A stretch of 9,389 nt of DNA from Deltaproteobacteria bacterium ADurb.Bin026 (lineage in GTDB: Bacteria > Desulfobacterota > Syntrophorhabdia > Syntrophorhabdales > Syntrophorhabdaceae), in contig MWEV01000063.1 in NCBI GenBank assembly GCA_002071245.1, positions 1 through 9,389 on the forward strand, in the 5' to 3' direction. Each line of letters opens with the position of its first letter. Positions within the stretch are counted from its first letter, which is position 1. The translations under genes were made by a program, and so were the position numbers. Of this stretch, positions 1 through 5,776 are shown piece after piece. Below the pieces are notes generated by a model. It was not told the DNA's origin. It saw nothing but the letters and a program-made list of their open reading frames with translations, and did not search any database.

Positions 1-672
1 GCAACACAGAACTCTTCTGCCCCTGATAATGCAAAATGTAACGCTTCTTTTGTCGGCAAAACGGCAGTGTGCTGGGACGGAAGTTCTCAGAAACACTACG
101 GATCTAAAAATGTATGGTGTACATACAAAAACATAAACGCAAACGCATGCACAGGCGGGGGAAGCCCGGGTCATAAATATGTCTGTGTGGCAAAAGGCCG
201 TTCTTACACATCTGTTCCACCTGCATCACAACAATGTCCCCCCGGGCCTTACAATATAAAGGTAAACCTTATAAAAAAAGACTTTACGGTTGTGCAGGAT
301 GAAAGTGGGCTTTTTAACGTACCTCAGGGTTGTCAGGGTATGATAACGTACTTTTTCTGGCAGGATGGAACACCCGGCACCGGCAGAACAACACAGATAG
401 GACCATACAATATCTTTTCCCACACACAGAATAGGTATGTTGCGACACCGATATCCCCATTACCCCCAGGCCAGTATAGGTTTATGATTGGAGGCCATCC
501 TAATGCAACGGGGACCATCCAGTACACCCTTGCCCCTGCAGGGACACTACCGGCAGGTCAGATTCAACCTGGGCAGCCGGCAGGTCAGCAACCTGTGATT
601 CCTCAAGCTCCGGCAAAGGTTGACGAAGCATTGGATATCTTTAAAAAGGCAAAGGATCTATTCAGTAAATAG
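1..672 (+). CDS. Cysteine-rich, probably exported protein, 5'-truncated
   Basis: The frame is open from base 1, so this is the last 223 residues of a longer protein; the GTG at 67 is an internal valine, not a convincing start. I do not recognise the family. The first part has six cysteines within about 70 residues (contexts AKC, AVC, VWC, NAC, YVC, QQC), many G/N/S/T and aromatic residues, then a seventh cysteine (PQGC). This looks like a disulfide-stabilised extracytoplasmic domain. The middle (about residues 80-175) is rich in aromatic/Gly-Pro segments and looks like a beta-sandwich. A low-complexity Pro/Gln/Ala/Gly linker with repeated PAGQ units follows, then a short amphipathic Lys-rich C-terminal tail ending in DLFSK. 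No membrane helix is visible in this part, and any signal peptide would lie upstream of the window. Export is inferred from composition only. It stops with TAG, on the opposite strand to the next gene. Confidence 0.75.
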   Translation, partial: ATQNSSAPDNAKCNASFVGKTAVCWDGSSQKHYGSKNVWCTYKNINANACTGGGSPGHKYVCVAKGRSYTSVPPASQQCPPGPYNIKVNLIKKDFTVVQDESGLFNVPQGCQGMITYFFWQDGTPGTGRTTQIGPYNIFSHTQNRYVATPISPLPPGQYRFMIGGHPNATGTIQYTLAPAGTLPAGQIQPGQPAGQQPVIPQAPAKVDEALDIFKKAKDLFSK

Positions 673-1072
673 TAAAATATTGAGTGCAAAACGCGCAAGA
701 CGCATAACCATCATGCCAGACCATACGCGATTTCTATTCTTTTGTCGTAACCTTTCTATGGTGCGCTGTCTCTTTCCACCGTCGTTATCATTCAACATGC
801 CAGTTTTGTCTATAATTCAACCAGGAAGACACCCATTTTTTATGTAACCCTTCATCTTGGTCTTTTATAGCATTGACTCTAATTTTTGAGCGACCCTCAT
901 CGAGATAAAAGTAAAAGAAATAGCTAAGAGTGCAAAACCTGCTATGTCGTCAAATACAAGAATGAGTAACCTGATGTTGTTGACATCAAAAAAACCTTCG
1001 AGGGAAGCATCGTCAACCATTCAGTCGGCGCTTCATCCAGAGACAGACAAAGGTATAGAGCAACTCTACTTG
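673..1072. other. 400-base gap with no firm gene
   Basis: This lies between two convergent genes. Plus-strand frames here look like shadows. On the minus strand two short ATG frames follow the carrier gene: a 51-codon frame with a membrane-like stretch (865-1020, listed separately) and a 46-codon, Arg-rich frame at 658-798 that runs 15 bases into the end of the first CDS and has no Shine-Dalgarno; I do not call the latter. Just beyond the carrier stop codon is a small hairpin (TAGAG 1056-1060, loop CAA, CTCTA 1064-1068) without a convincing T-tract. No tRNA, repeat array or clear terminator was seen. It could be decayed coding sequence. Confidence 0.5.
865..1020 (-). CDS. Possible 51-aa single-helix membrane protein
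   Basis: A short ATG-to-TAA frame 52 bases downstream of the carrier gene on the same strand. The predicted peptide starts MVDDASLEGFF and has a hydrophobic stretch from about residue 17 to 41 (RLLILVF, then GFALLAISFTFIS), followed by a short charged tail (MRVAQKLESML). That is the layout of a one-helix membrane micropeptide, and the codon choices (AGG for Arg, mixed third positions) resemble the neighbours. Against it: no Shine-Dalgarno is visible upstream and I recognise no family. It may be a small protein co-transcribed with the carrier, a remnant of a decayed gene, or chance. Confidence 0.3.
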   Translation of the reverse strand: MVDDASLEGFFDVNNIRLLILVFDDIAGFALLAISFTFISMRVAQKLESML

Positions 1073-1633
1073 TTAACCCTTTTTTATCTCTCCGATTGGC
1101 AATACTGTTCTGCCATGGACTTCATTTAGCACCTCTGCCATTGCAAGATATATTGCAGAAAGCCCACAGATGATTCCTTCCCATCCAGCAAAAACCCCTA
1201 TGCTGTGGCTACCCGTCCAATCCCTTATGGCAAGGAGCCAGAACAGCACGGTTAGACTAAGAAAAACGAACTGAATGACCCTGTTTTTGCCAAAGGTGCC
1301 GAACCACATAAAAAATGTAAAAATGCCCCACATAAAGAGATACCAGCCAATAAATGATTCAGAATTGCCGGGAAGGTTCTTAAAAACAAGGATAAATACC
1401 AGCGTCCACCAGAAAAGACCATATGATGTAAAAGCAGTCACACCAAAGGTATTGCCTTTTTTGTACTCAAGAATACCCGCTATAATCTGTGCGAGTCCAC
1501 CATAGCATAATCCCATTGCAAGAATCATGGATCCTATGGGGAAAAAGCCGGCATTGTGGATATTAAGAAGAACTGTTGTCATTCCGAATCCCATAAGTCC
1601 GAGTGGTGCGGGGTTTGCAAGTTTTTCTTCCAT
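1073..1633 (-). CDS. satP: SatP/YaaH-family acetate/succinate transporter (GPR1/FUN34/YaaH)
   Basis: A 186-residue integral membrane protein of the acetate uptake transporter family, whose members carry acetate and in some cases succinate across the cytoplasmic membrane with protons. The family signature is near the N-terminus: NPAPLGLMGFGMTT (residues 7-20). It is followed by the conserved first-to-third helix region GGLAQIIAGILEYKKGNTFG (45-64) and AFTSYGLFWWT (67-77). About six hydrophobic segments are visible (roughly 11-31, 35-55, 69-86, 94-113, 117-136, 145-168), and the length fits the roughly 190-residue bacterial members. The ATG is well supported by an AAGGAGG site 8 bases upstream. 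It stands alone and is divergent from the LysE-family exporter. In an anaerobe it would serve acetate or other short carboxylate exchange, but the direction of transport and the substrate are inferred. Confidence 0.92.
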   Translation of the reverse strand: MEEKLANPAPLGLMGFGMTTVLLNIHNAGFFPIGSMILAMGLCYGGLAQIIAGILEYKKGNTFGVTAFTSYGLFWWTLVFILVFKNLPGNSESFIGWYLFMWGIFTFFMWFGTFGKNRVIQFVFLSLTVLFWLLAIRDWTGSHSIGVFAGWEGIICGLSAIYLAMAEVLNEVHGRTVLPIGEIKKG

Positions 1634-1641
1634 ACGAGGTT

Positions 1642-1648
1642 CCTCCTT
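1642..1648 (-). promoter_or_regulatory. Strong Shine-Dalgarno of the SatP-type gene
   Basis: AAGGAGG on the minus strand, 8 bases before the ATG at 1633. It fixes the start codon and contrasts with the neighbouring genes that have no Shine-Dalgarno at all. Confidence 0.85.
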
Positions 1649-1712
1649 TTGATGGTTGTTTTAATCCATCTCCAAGATAAGCTCCCCTTTTTCACCGCTT
1701 TTTGATCAATGT

Positions 1713-1747
1713 TGTTGATAATTAATAGCGTCAACATTTTAGTCAAC
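1713..1747 (-). promoter_or_regulatory. Candidate carrier promoter with TGTTGA/TCAACA dyad
   Basis: On the minus strand TTGACT (bases 1741-1746) is separated by 17 bases from AATTAT (1718-1723). That is a fair -35 and a weak -10, about 85 bases before the carrier ATG. Overlapping it is an inverted repeat on the plus strand, TGTTGA (1713-1718) and TCAACA (1731-1736), plus a further GTCAAC at 1742-1747 in direct orientation to the GTCAAC at 1730-1735, 12 bases apart. Regularly spaced half-sites over a promoter suggest an operator, but no regulator gene is nearby and the motif is short and AT-rich. Confidence 0.3.
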
Positions 1748-1879
1748 GTATCATTAAAAGAACAATTCTCATTATAGCACTCATTCACCAATAAATCACC
1801 ACATATTCATAGACCGATCGTATGATTTTTTTACAACCTTCATTTACAGGTCAGGTTGCTAATCAAGTTTTTAATTGAA

Positions 1880-1908
1880 TTGACAACATAGCCTAATATA
1901 TTGATAAT
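1880..1908 (+). promoter_or_regulatory. Sigma70-like promoter for the LysE-family gene
   Basis: TTGACA (1880-1885), a 17-base spacer, then GATAAT (1903-1908). The -35 is perfect and the -10 matches at five of six bases. Transcription would start near 1915, giving a leader of about 50 bases. A second, poorer pair (TTGCAA 1922-1927 and GATAAA 1944-1949) lies closer to the gene. Confidence 0.6.
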
Positions 1909-1967
1909 AATTTATTACCGCTTGCAACTGTACAGATATTGTGGATAAATACTAAAAACTTTAAAAA

Positions 1968-2597
1968 ATGACGCTACCAATTGGAACATTAATAACCTTT
2001 TTCATGGCTTCGATCCTGCTTGGCCTTGCACCAGGTCCGGACAATATATTTGTGTTGACACAGGCTGCATTACATGGAAAACGTTCTGGCTTGACCATTA
2101 TGCTCGGTTTGTGTACAGGGCTTATTGTTCATACCATAGCAGTTGCCCTCGGAGTAGCTTTAGTTTTTCAGACATCGGTAATTGCATTTTCCGTACTTAA
2201 ATTTATTGGTGCAAGCTATCTACTTTATCTTGCCTGGCATGCCTTTCGTGCTTCTGCACAAAAAATCCAGAATAGAGACGACGGGATTGTTGATTTTCGT
2301 AAATTTTATCTTAGAGGCATCATAATGAACATCACAAATCCAAAGGTATCAATATTTTTTCTGGCATTTTTGCCACAGTTCACCGACCCAACTAAAGGCT
2401 CCGTGACACTTCAGATACTTTTGCTTGGGGGTTTATTTATAGTAGCTACAATCTTGGTGTTTGGGGGTATTGCAGTTCTTGCCGGTGCACTTGGTCAACT
2501 ACTGACCCGATCGGACCGCACACAAAATATTTTAAACAAGATAGCAGGAACAGTATTTCTTTCCCTTGCCCTGAAGTTGGCGATAACACAGAGGTAA
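1968..2597 (+). CDS. LysE/RhtB-family amino-acid exporter
   Basis: A 209-residue inner-membrane protein of the LysE/RhtB superfamily, which exports amino acids or related metabolites (homoserine, threonine, lysine and others). The N-terminal helix runs into the family hallmark APGPDN (residues 21-26). LGLCTGLIVHTIAVALGV (46-63) and FIGASYLLYLAWHAFRA (79-95) match the second and third helices, and the conserved NPKVSIFFLAFLPQF block is at 124-138. Two more hydrophobic segments (about 147-176 and 187-206) complete six helices. The length is typical. The ATG starts the protein at the position usual for the family, although the upstream sequence (ACTTTAAAAA) contains no Shine-Dalgarno. The substrate cannot be told from sequence. 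It is transcribed alone, away from the carrier gene, from the promoter at 1880-1908. Confidence 0.9.
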   Translation: MTLPIGTLITFFMASILLGLAPGPDNIFVLTQAALHGKRSGLTIMLGLCTGLIVHTIAVALGVALVFQTSVIAFSVLKFIGASYLLYLAWHAFRASAQKIQNRDDGIVDFRKFYLRGIIMNITNPKVSIFFLAFLPQFTDPTKGSVTLQILLLGGLFIVATILVFGGIAVLAGALGQLLTRSDRTQNILNKIAGTVFLSLALKLAITQR

Positions 2598-2682
2598 GAC
2601 AGGATTCTTATGCCCTATTTGAGCTTATTACGTTTTTGTGCTTATTAGTCTGTCGATAATGCACAACATGTTTCAACGCCTC

Positions 2683-2719
2683 TGCAACTCTCAAAATGTT
2701 GCTTGGGGTTGCAATTTTT
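2683..2719 (+). terminator. Weak terminator-like hairpin after the LysE-family gene
   Basis: TGCAAC (2683-2688) can pair with GTTGCA (2708-2713), followed directly by ATTTTTA. An alternative pairing uses the nearer GTTGC (2698-2702). The stem is only 5-6 bp with a sizeable loop, so termination is uncertain. A bulged hairpin with GTGC/GCAC arms at 2638-2664 lies just upstream without a T-tract. Confidence 0.25.
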
Positions 2720-2772
2720 ATAAAATTATTGGACAGGCGTTAATACTATTGTTAAAATTGTATCGAATTCAT

Positions 2773-2866
<94 letters not shown>

Positions 2867-3310
2867 TTAATTGAAAAAATCTTTTCAGTAAATCTTCGCT
2901 TTTTTCTTTTAAAACACCCCCCCTGACCTCTACCTTATGGTTAAGGGAGATGTTATTTACATCGATAAGTGAACCGAAAGCACCCCTTTTTTGATCAAAA
3001 CAGCCAAATACAACGCGTTTTAACCTTGCCTCCATGATTCCACCAGCGCACATAATGCAGGGTTCCTTCGAAACATAAAGGGTGCAACCCAACAACCTAT
3101 AATTCCCAACCACCCTTGATGCCTTATCAATCGCAATCATCTCTGCATGGGCAGTCGGCGAGTTATTTGTTATTGTAAGATTATGGGTCTTGGATATAAC
3201 CTCATTTTTTGAAGAAACAATAACTGCCCCTACTGGCACTTCTTCCTCTTCAAATGCCCTCGCTGCTTCTTCAAGGCAAATTTCCATAAAGACCGAATCA
3301 AGCATTTTAC

Positions 3311-3339
3311 AATATAACTGTGAAAGAGCATAAAATCAA
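3311..3339 (-). promoter_or_regulatory. Promoter abutting the tadA start (leaderless mRNA predicted)
   Basis: On the minus strand TTGATT (3334-3339), a 17-base spacer and TATATT (3311-3316). Only five bases (GTAAA) separate the -10 box from the ATG at 3305, so the transcript should begin at or beside the start codon. The lack of any Shine-Dalgarno fits this. Confidence 0.5.
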
Positions 3340-3357
3340 TGTTTTTACACAAAAACA
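3340..3357 (-). terminator. AT-only hairpin after the 193-aa gene
   Basis: TGTTTTT and AAAAACA form a perfect 7-bp inverted repeat with a 4-base loop immediately after the TAG of the upstream gene and directly before the tadA -35 box. The stem has only one G-C pair and there is no good following T-run, so it is a weak terminator candidate at best. Confidence 0.2.
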
Positions 3358-3939
3358 CTATTCGAACACAATGCCTTTAAAAAGGGGATTGCAAGACAGT
3401 GTAATTGCTTCCTTCATCTTTATAATATAACCCGGTTTTACCTCGTCCTTCCATCTGGGATATCCCCCTACCCACAGATATAACAACAATTCATGGAATC
3501 CAACCTTCTCGAACAGGTAATCGCCTATCTTAATTTCCAAAGCCTGTGAAGATAAACTCAATGGTATTTTTGTCAAAGGGACATAACGTTTAATAATACC
3601 TTCTATGAGGTTCCTGGTTTTATAACCTTCAGGGTTTTGTTTGAATTTGTCAGGTTCATGAGGAAAAGGAAAATAGCCATAAACCTCTCCAATAAACCCA
3701 CTTAAATAAACCCCGCTTATCGCCGCCATAAGATTGCCTATATCATTTTCTTTCAGAACATAGCCATTCCAGTTTAAAACAGATATTTCATCCGGACTTT
3801 TTGCAGCTAAATCGGTGATATACAATGCAAAATCACTGGCAAAGAAAAAATAGTTATTCAATAGGATCATGTCTGTTTCAATGTTGAAGAAGCCAAAGGG
3901 GATTTCGCCATGACTCAACGATTTAAATAAAAGCGGCAT
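3358..3939 (-). CDS. Conserved-looking protein of unknown function, 193 aa
   Basis: I cannot assign a function. The protein is soluble-looking, with no signal peptide or continuous membrane helix, and unusually aromatic: FGFFNIETDMILLNNYFFF (16-34) near the N-terminus, GEVYGYFPFPHEPDKF (84-99) in the middle, and LLLYLWVGGYPRW (151-163) toward the C-terminus. The N-terminal motif HGEIPFGFFNIETDM looks strongly constrained and resembles hypothetical proteins I associate with deltaproteobacterial genomes, though I cannot confirm that here. The ATG is supported by GGAGG four bases upstream. It sits on the same strand as tadA and tRNA-Ser, with 52 bases between it and tadA, so partial co-transcription is possible although tadA appears to have its own promoter. 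The gene is intact and codon usage looks like its neighbours. Confidence 0.85.
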   Translation of the reverse strand: MPLLFKSLSHGEIPFGFFNIETDMILLNNYFFFASDFALYITDLAAKSPDEISVLNWNGYVLKENDIGNLMAAISGVYLSGFIGEVYGYFPFPHEPDKFKQNPEGYKTRNLIEGIIKRYVPLTKIPLSLSSQALEIKIGDYLFEKVGFHELLLYLWVGGYPRWKDEVKPGYIIKMKEAITLSCNPLFKGIVFE

Positions 3940-3943
3940 AAAA

Positions 3944-3948
3944 CCTCC
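3944..3948 (-). promoter_or_regulatory. Shine-Dalgarno of the 193-aa gene
   Basis: GGAGG on the minus strand, preceded by AT and four bases before the ATG at 3939. It supports this start for an otherwise unknown protein. Confidence 0.7.
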
Positions 3949-3962
3949 ATAGTTTTGATTCA

Positions 3963-3989
3963 GGGTTGAGAATATGCAACTCTCAAGCC
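3963..3989. repeat. Inverted repeat in divergent spacer
   Basis: GGGTTGAGA (3963-3971) and TCTCAAGCC (3981-3989) pair at eight of nine positions around a 9-base loop. It lies 15 bases beyond the Shine-Dalgarno of the 193-aa gene, between divergent genes. It could be an operator or a 5'-leader hairpin of the minus-strand mRNA. There is no T-run to suggest termination. Confidence 0.35.
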
Positions 3990-4084
3990 AGTTTAAGTAT
4001 TGAAATGATGCAAGCCCTTTAATTGCTCATCGGAATATATCATAATACCATATCTTCCAACCTTTATAATCCACTTTCTATAGG

Positions 4085-4114
4085 TTAATATTGTTTGTTC
4101 TACGTCTTTATAAT
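4085..4114 (+). promoter_or_regulatory. Promoter of the DUF3553-like/selD pair
   Basis: A perfect -10 box TATAAT (4109-4114) with a mediocre -35 TTAATA (4085-4090) at an 18-base spacing. Transcription would start near 4121, leaving a leader of only about 7-10 bases before the TTG (4128) or GTG (4131) start. Another TATAAT at 4065-4070 lacks a recognisable -35. Confidence 0.45.
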
Positions 4115-4127
4115 GTGATATAAGATA

Positions 4128-4439
4128 TTGGTGGGTGATTATACGATATACCTAAGGGTTGGCGATTATGTTTACCATAAAAAATATGCCCGTTGGGGTG
4201 TAGGGGTTGTGGTGGAAGAAAGAAGGTCAGAGGTGCCTGGTGGTTTTTGTTATGTGAGAATTAATTTTGAAGATGGTAAAATCAGGGTCTTTGACAATAA
4301 CTATAAAAGTGTGAATTGCTGCTATTATGCGGGCATAAAGAAGATACACACCGAAGGATTGGAAGAACTCACAGGATTAAGGCTTGATGTGTCAGAGATA
4401 TTCTGGCTTCAGGAAAGCTCAGGAAGCAAAAAATTATAG
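4128..4439 (+). CDS. Small DUF3553/KOW-like protein upstream of selD
   Basis: A 102-103-residue soluble protein. Residues 11-57 (VGDYVYHKKYARWGVGVVVEE, then YVRINFEDGKIRVFD) have the pattern of a DUF3553-like small beta-barrel: G-D-x-V-x-H-x(n)-W-G-x-G-x-V, then a strand with V-x-I-x-F-x-D-G. Such modules also occur attached to helicases and other nucleic-acid proteins. The rest (58-103) has a CC pair (64-65) and a helical LEELTGLRLDVSEIFWL segment and is unrecognised. Only TTG 4128 or GTG 4131 can start the frame, because a TGA lies at 4116-4118. Neither has a Shine-Dalgarno, and the -10 box is 13 bases upstream. Its TAG overlaps the selD Shine-Dalgarno and selD starts 8 bases later, so the two form an operon and may be translationally coupled. 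A link to selenium metabolism is inferred from position only. Confidence 0.75.
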   Translation: MVGDYTIYLRVGDYVYHKKYARWGVGVVVEERRSEVPGGFCYVRINFEDGKIRVFDNNYKSVNCCYYAGIKKIHTEGLEELTGLRLDVSEIFWLQESSGSKKL

Positions 4440-4442
4440 AGG
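4438..4442 (+). promoter_or_regulatory. Shine-Dalgarno that decides the selD start
   Basis: AGAGG five bases before ATG 4448. It overlaps the stop codon of the preceding gene and marks an ATG upstream of the in-frame TGA, supporting readthrough rather than initiation at a later codon. Confidence 0.7.
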
Positions 4443-4447
4443 CAAAT

Positions 4448-5473
4448 ATGGATGCAGGATTGACAAAATTTGTCCGCGGCGCCGGTTGAGCGTCAAAAAT
4501 AGGTCCGGGCGACCTGACAAACATACTGTGCGGGATCGAAATACCATCTGATGCAAACGTAATCATAGGCATAGAAGGCTTTGAAGATGCCGGTGTCTAT
4601 AAGATAACAGATGATATTGCCCTTGTGCAAACAATTGATTTTTTTACACCCATAGTAAACGATCCCTATTGGTTTGGGCAGATAGCAGCAGCAAATGCAA
4701 TGAGTGATATTTATGCCATGGGTGCTGTGCCGAAAACAGCCTTGAACATGGTTTGTTTTGCAACGAAGAGATTTGATATAGCCATTTTAAAAGAAATCAT
4801 AAGGGGAGGCGTTGATAAGATTAGAGAGGCAGGCGCAAGCCTGCTTGGCGGCCATAGCGTTGACGATGAGGAGATTAAATACGGGCTGTCGGTAACTGGC
4901 ATAGTACACCCAAAGAAGATCCTTAAAAATGAAGGCGCATTGCCTGACGATGTGCTCGTTATCACAAAACCCCTTGGCACAGGCATATTGAACACAGGAA
5001 TAAAGGCAGAAATGCTTAGCAATGAGTCGATTGACCATCTCATACATATAATGGCAACACTAAACAAGAAGGCTGCTGAAGTTATGCTTTCAGTTAGAAC
5101 GCATGCGGCAACAGACGTTACCGGTTTTGGTCTTGTTGGTCATCTAAAAGAGATGATAAAGGAAAATATAGGCATTGAGCTTTTTGCCGACAAGCTGCCC
5201 TATTTTCAAGAGGCCGTTGATTTGGCAAAAATGGGTCTTATCCCGGGTGGTCTATACAGGAATAGGGATTTCTATAAAACATATGTAAAGTCTGAAAGAG
5301 ATGATTTTTTCTATGATATTATCTTTGACCCCCAGACTTCCGGAGGCCTTCTCATGGCTATCCACCCAGACGATATCCAAATATTGGAAGAAAGGGCATC
5401 GAAACTCCAACTTGATTATTGGGTGATAGGCCGTTTCGTAGCAGAGCCAAAAGGGCAAATCCTTCTCTCATAA
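4448..5473 (+). CDS. selD: Selenide, water dikinase SelD, selenocysteine-containing (Sec14)
   Basis: Makes selenophosphate from selenide and ATP, the selenium donor for selenocysteine tRNA and for selenouridine. From the ATG the frame reads MDAGLTKFVRGAG, then TGA (4487-4489), then ASKIGPGDL. The TGA sits exactly where SelD has its catalytic Cys (GAGCxxK; Lys17 keeps the spacing to Cys17/Lys20 of the E. coli enzyme), so it is read as selenocysteine. Everything downstream is in frame and intact: FEDAGVY (45-51), DFFTPIVNDPYWFGQIAAAN (64-83) with NAMSDIYAMGA (83-93), GGHSVDD (134-140), ATDVTGFGLVGH (221-232) and FDPQTSGGLL (293-302). The length is 341 residues, as usual for the family. Gene finders that stop at TGA would start at GTG 4625 and lose residues 1-59. 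The gene follows the DUF3553-like gene by 8 bases. The enzyme thus needs its own product for its synthesis, as known for other Sec-type SelD proteins. Confidence 0.95.
4492..4518 (+). promoter_or_regulatory. bSECIS-like hairpin for UGA recoding in selD
   Basis: Immediately after the TGA, AGGTC (4501-4505) and GACCT (4511-4515) form a 5-bp stem closing a five-base loop CGGGC with G at its second position. GTC (4492-4494) and GAC (4516-4518) can extend the stem below an A-rich bulge. The apical loop begins 16 bases after the TGA. A short stem, a G among the first two loop bases and this distance match bacterial SECIS elements, which bind SelB. Confidence 0.7.
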
Positions 5474-5543
5474 AGCCATGAATCTGAAAAAATGATAATT
5501 CTATATGGTCTATAAAGTGTTTTTTCCAGCGTGATGTTTATTT

Positions 5544-5762
5544 TTATTTATCTTCCCTTAAATATAAAACCCCTATAAAACCGCATACAAGTCCAATTAT
5601 CAGAGAAAAGAAACCGCCTATAGAACCACCAACATATATTAGATAGGCAAAGAAAAAACCTGAAACACAAAGCATCAGGATTGCCTTTATCTTGTTGGAC
5701 TTTTTATATTTTGTTTTGGGTTTTTGTGTTTTAATGGTCTTTTTTGGTGTCTTTTTACCCAT
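5544..5762 (-). CDS. Small Lys-rich two-helix membrane protein
   Basis: A 72-residue protein of unknown function. The first 26 residues contain twelve lysines and no acidic residue (MGKKTPKKTIK...), followed by two hydrophobic helices, about 26-44 (KAILMLCVSGFFFAYLIYV) and 48-68 (SIGGFFSLIIGLVCGFIGVLY), and a short charged tail LREDK. By the positive-inside rule the basic N-terminus is cytoplasmic, making a hairpin with both ends inside. The start is well supported: an AGGTGA Shine-Dalgarno, 8 bases before the ATG, contains the TGA of the hydrolase gene, so the two genes are an operon and likely coupled. The basic tail could touch lipid head groups or nucleic acid; this is speculation. Confidence 0.7.
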   Translation of the reverse strand: MGKKTPKKTIKTQKPKTKYKKSNKIKAILMLCVSGFFFAYLIYVGGSIGGFFSLIIGLVCGFIGVLYLREDK

Positions 5763-5770
5763 GCACTATT

Positions 5771-5776
5771 TCACCT
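5771..5776 (-). promoter_or_regulatory. Shine-Dalgarno formed with the hydrolase stop codon
   Basis: AGGTGA on the minus strand. Its TGA is the stop codon of the hydrolase and the whole motif lies 8 bases before the ATG of the Lys-rich membrane protein, an arrangement typical of translational coupling. Confidence 0.6.

Larger units (their letters stand above)
1634..1967. other. 334-base divergent promoter region
   Basis: An AT-rich spacer between the SatP-type carrier (minus) and the LysE-type exporter (plus). It holds a good sigma70-like promoter toward the exporter and a weaker candidate toward the carrier, with GTTGA/TCAAC half-sites around the latter (each listed separately). There is also a small inverted repeat TCATA (1807-1811) / TATGA (1821-1825) followed by a T-run. 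No credible gene is seen; the frame at 1579-1791 on the minus strand is a shadow overlapping the carrier gene. Confidence 0.6.

Noticed and set aside
658..798. 46-codon minus-strand frame rich in Arg (contains KRQRTIERLRQKNRNR).
   Set aside because: Protein-like in parts but no ribosome site, and it runs into the convergent first CDS; not enough to call, though it could be a decayed fragment.
620..847. 75-aa plus-strand frame overlapping the end of the first CDS.
   Set aside because: It starts inside the first CDS in another frame, lacks a ribosome site and has no protein-like pattern.
4625..5473. selD starting at GTG 4625.
   Set aside because: This would omit the catalytic loop and the first 59 residues, all of which are present in frame upstream once the TGA is read as selenocysteine.
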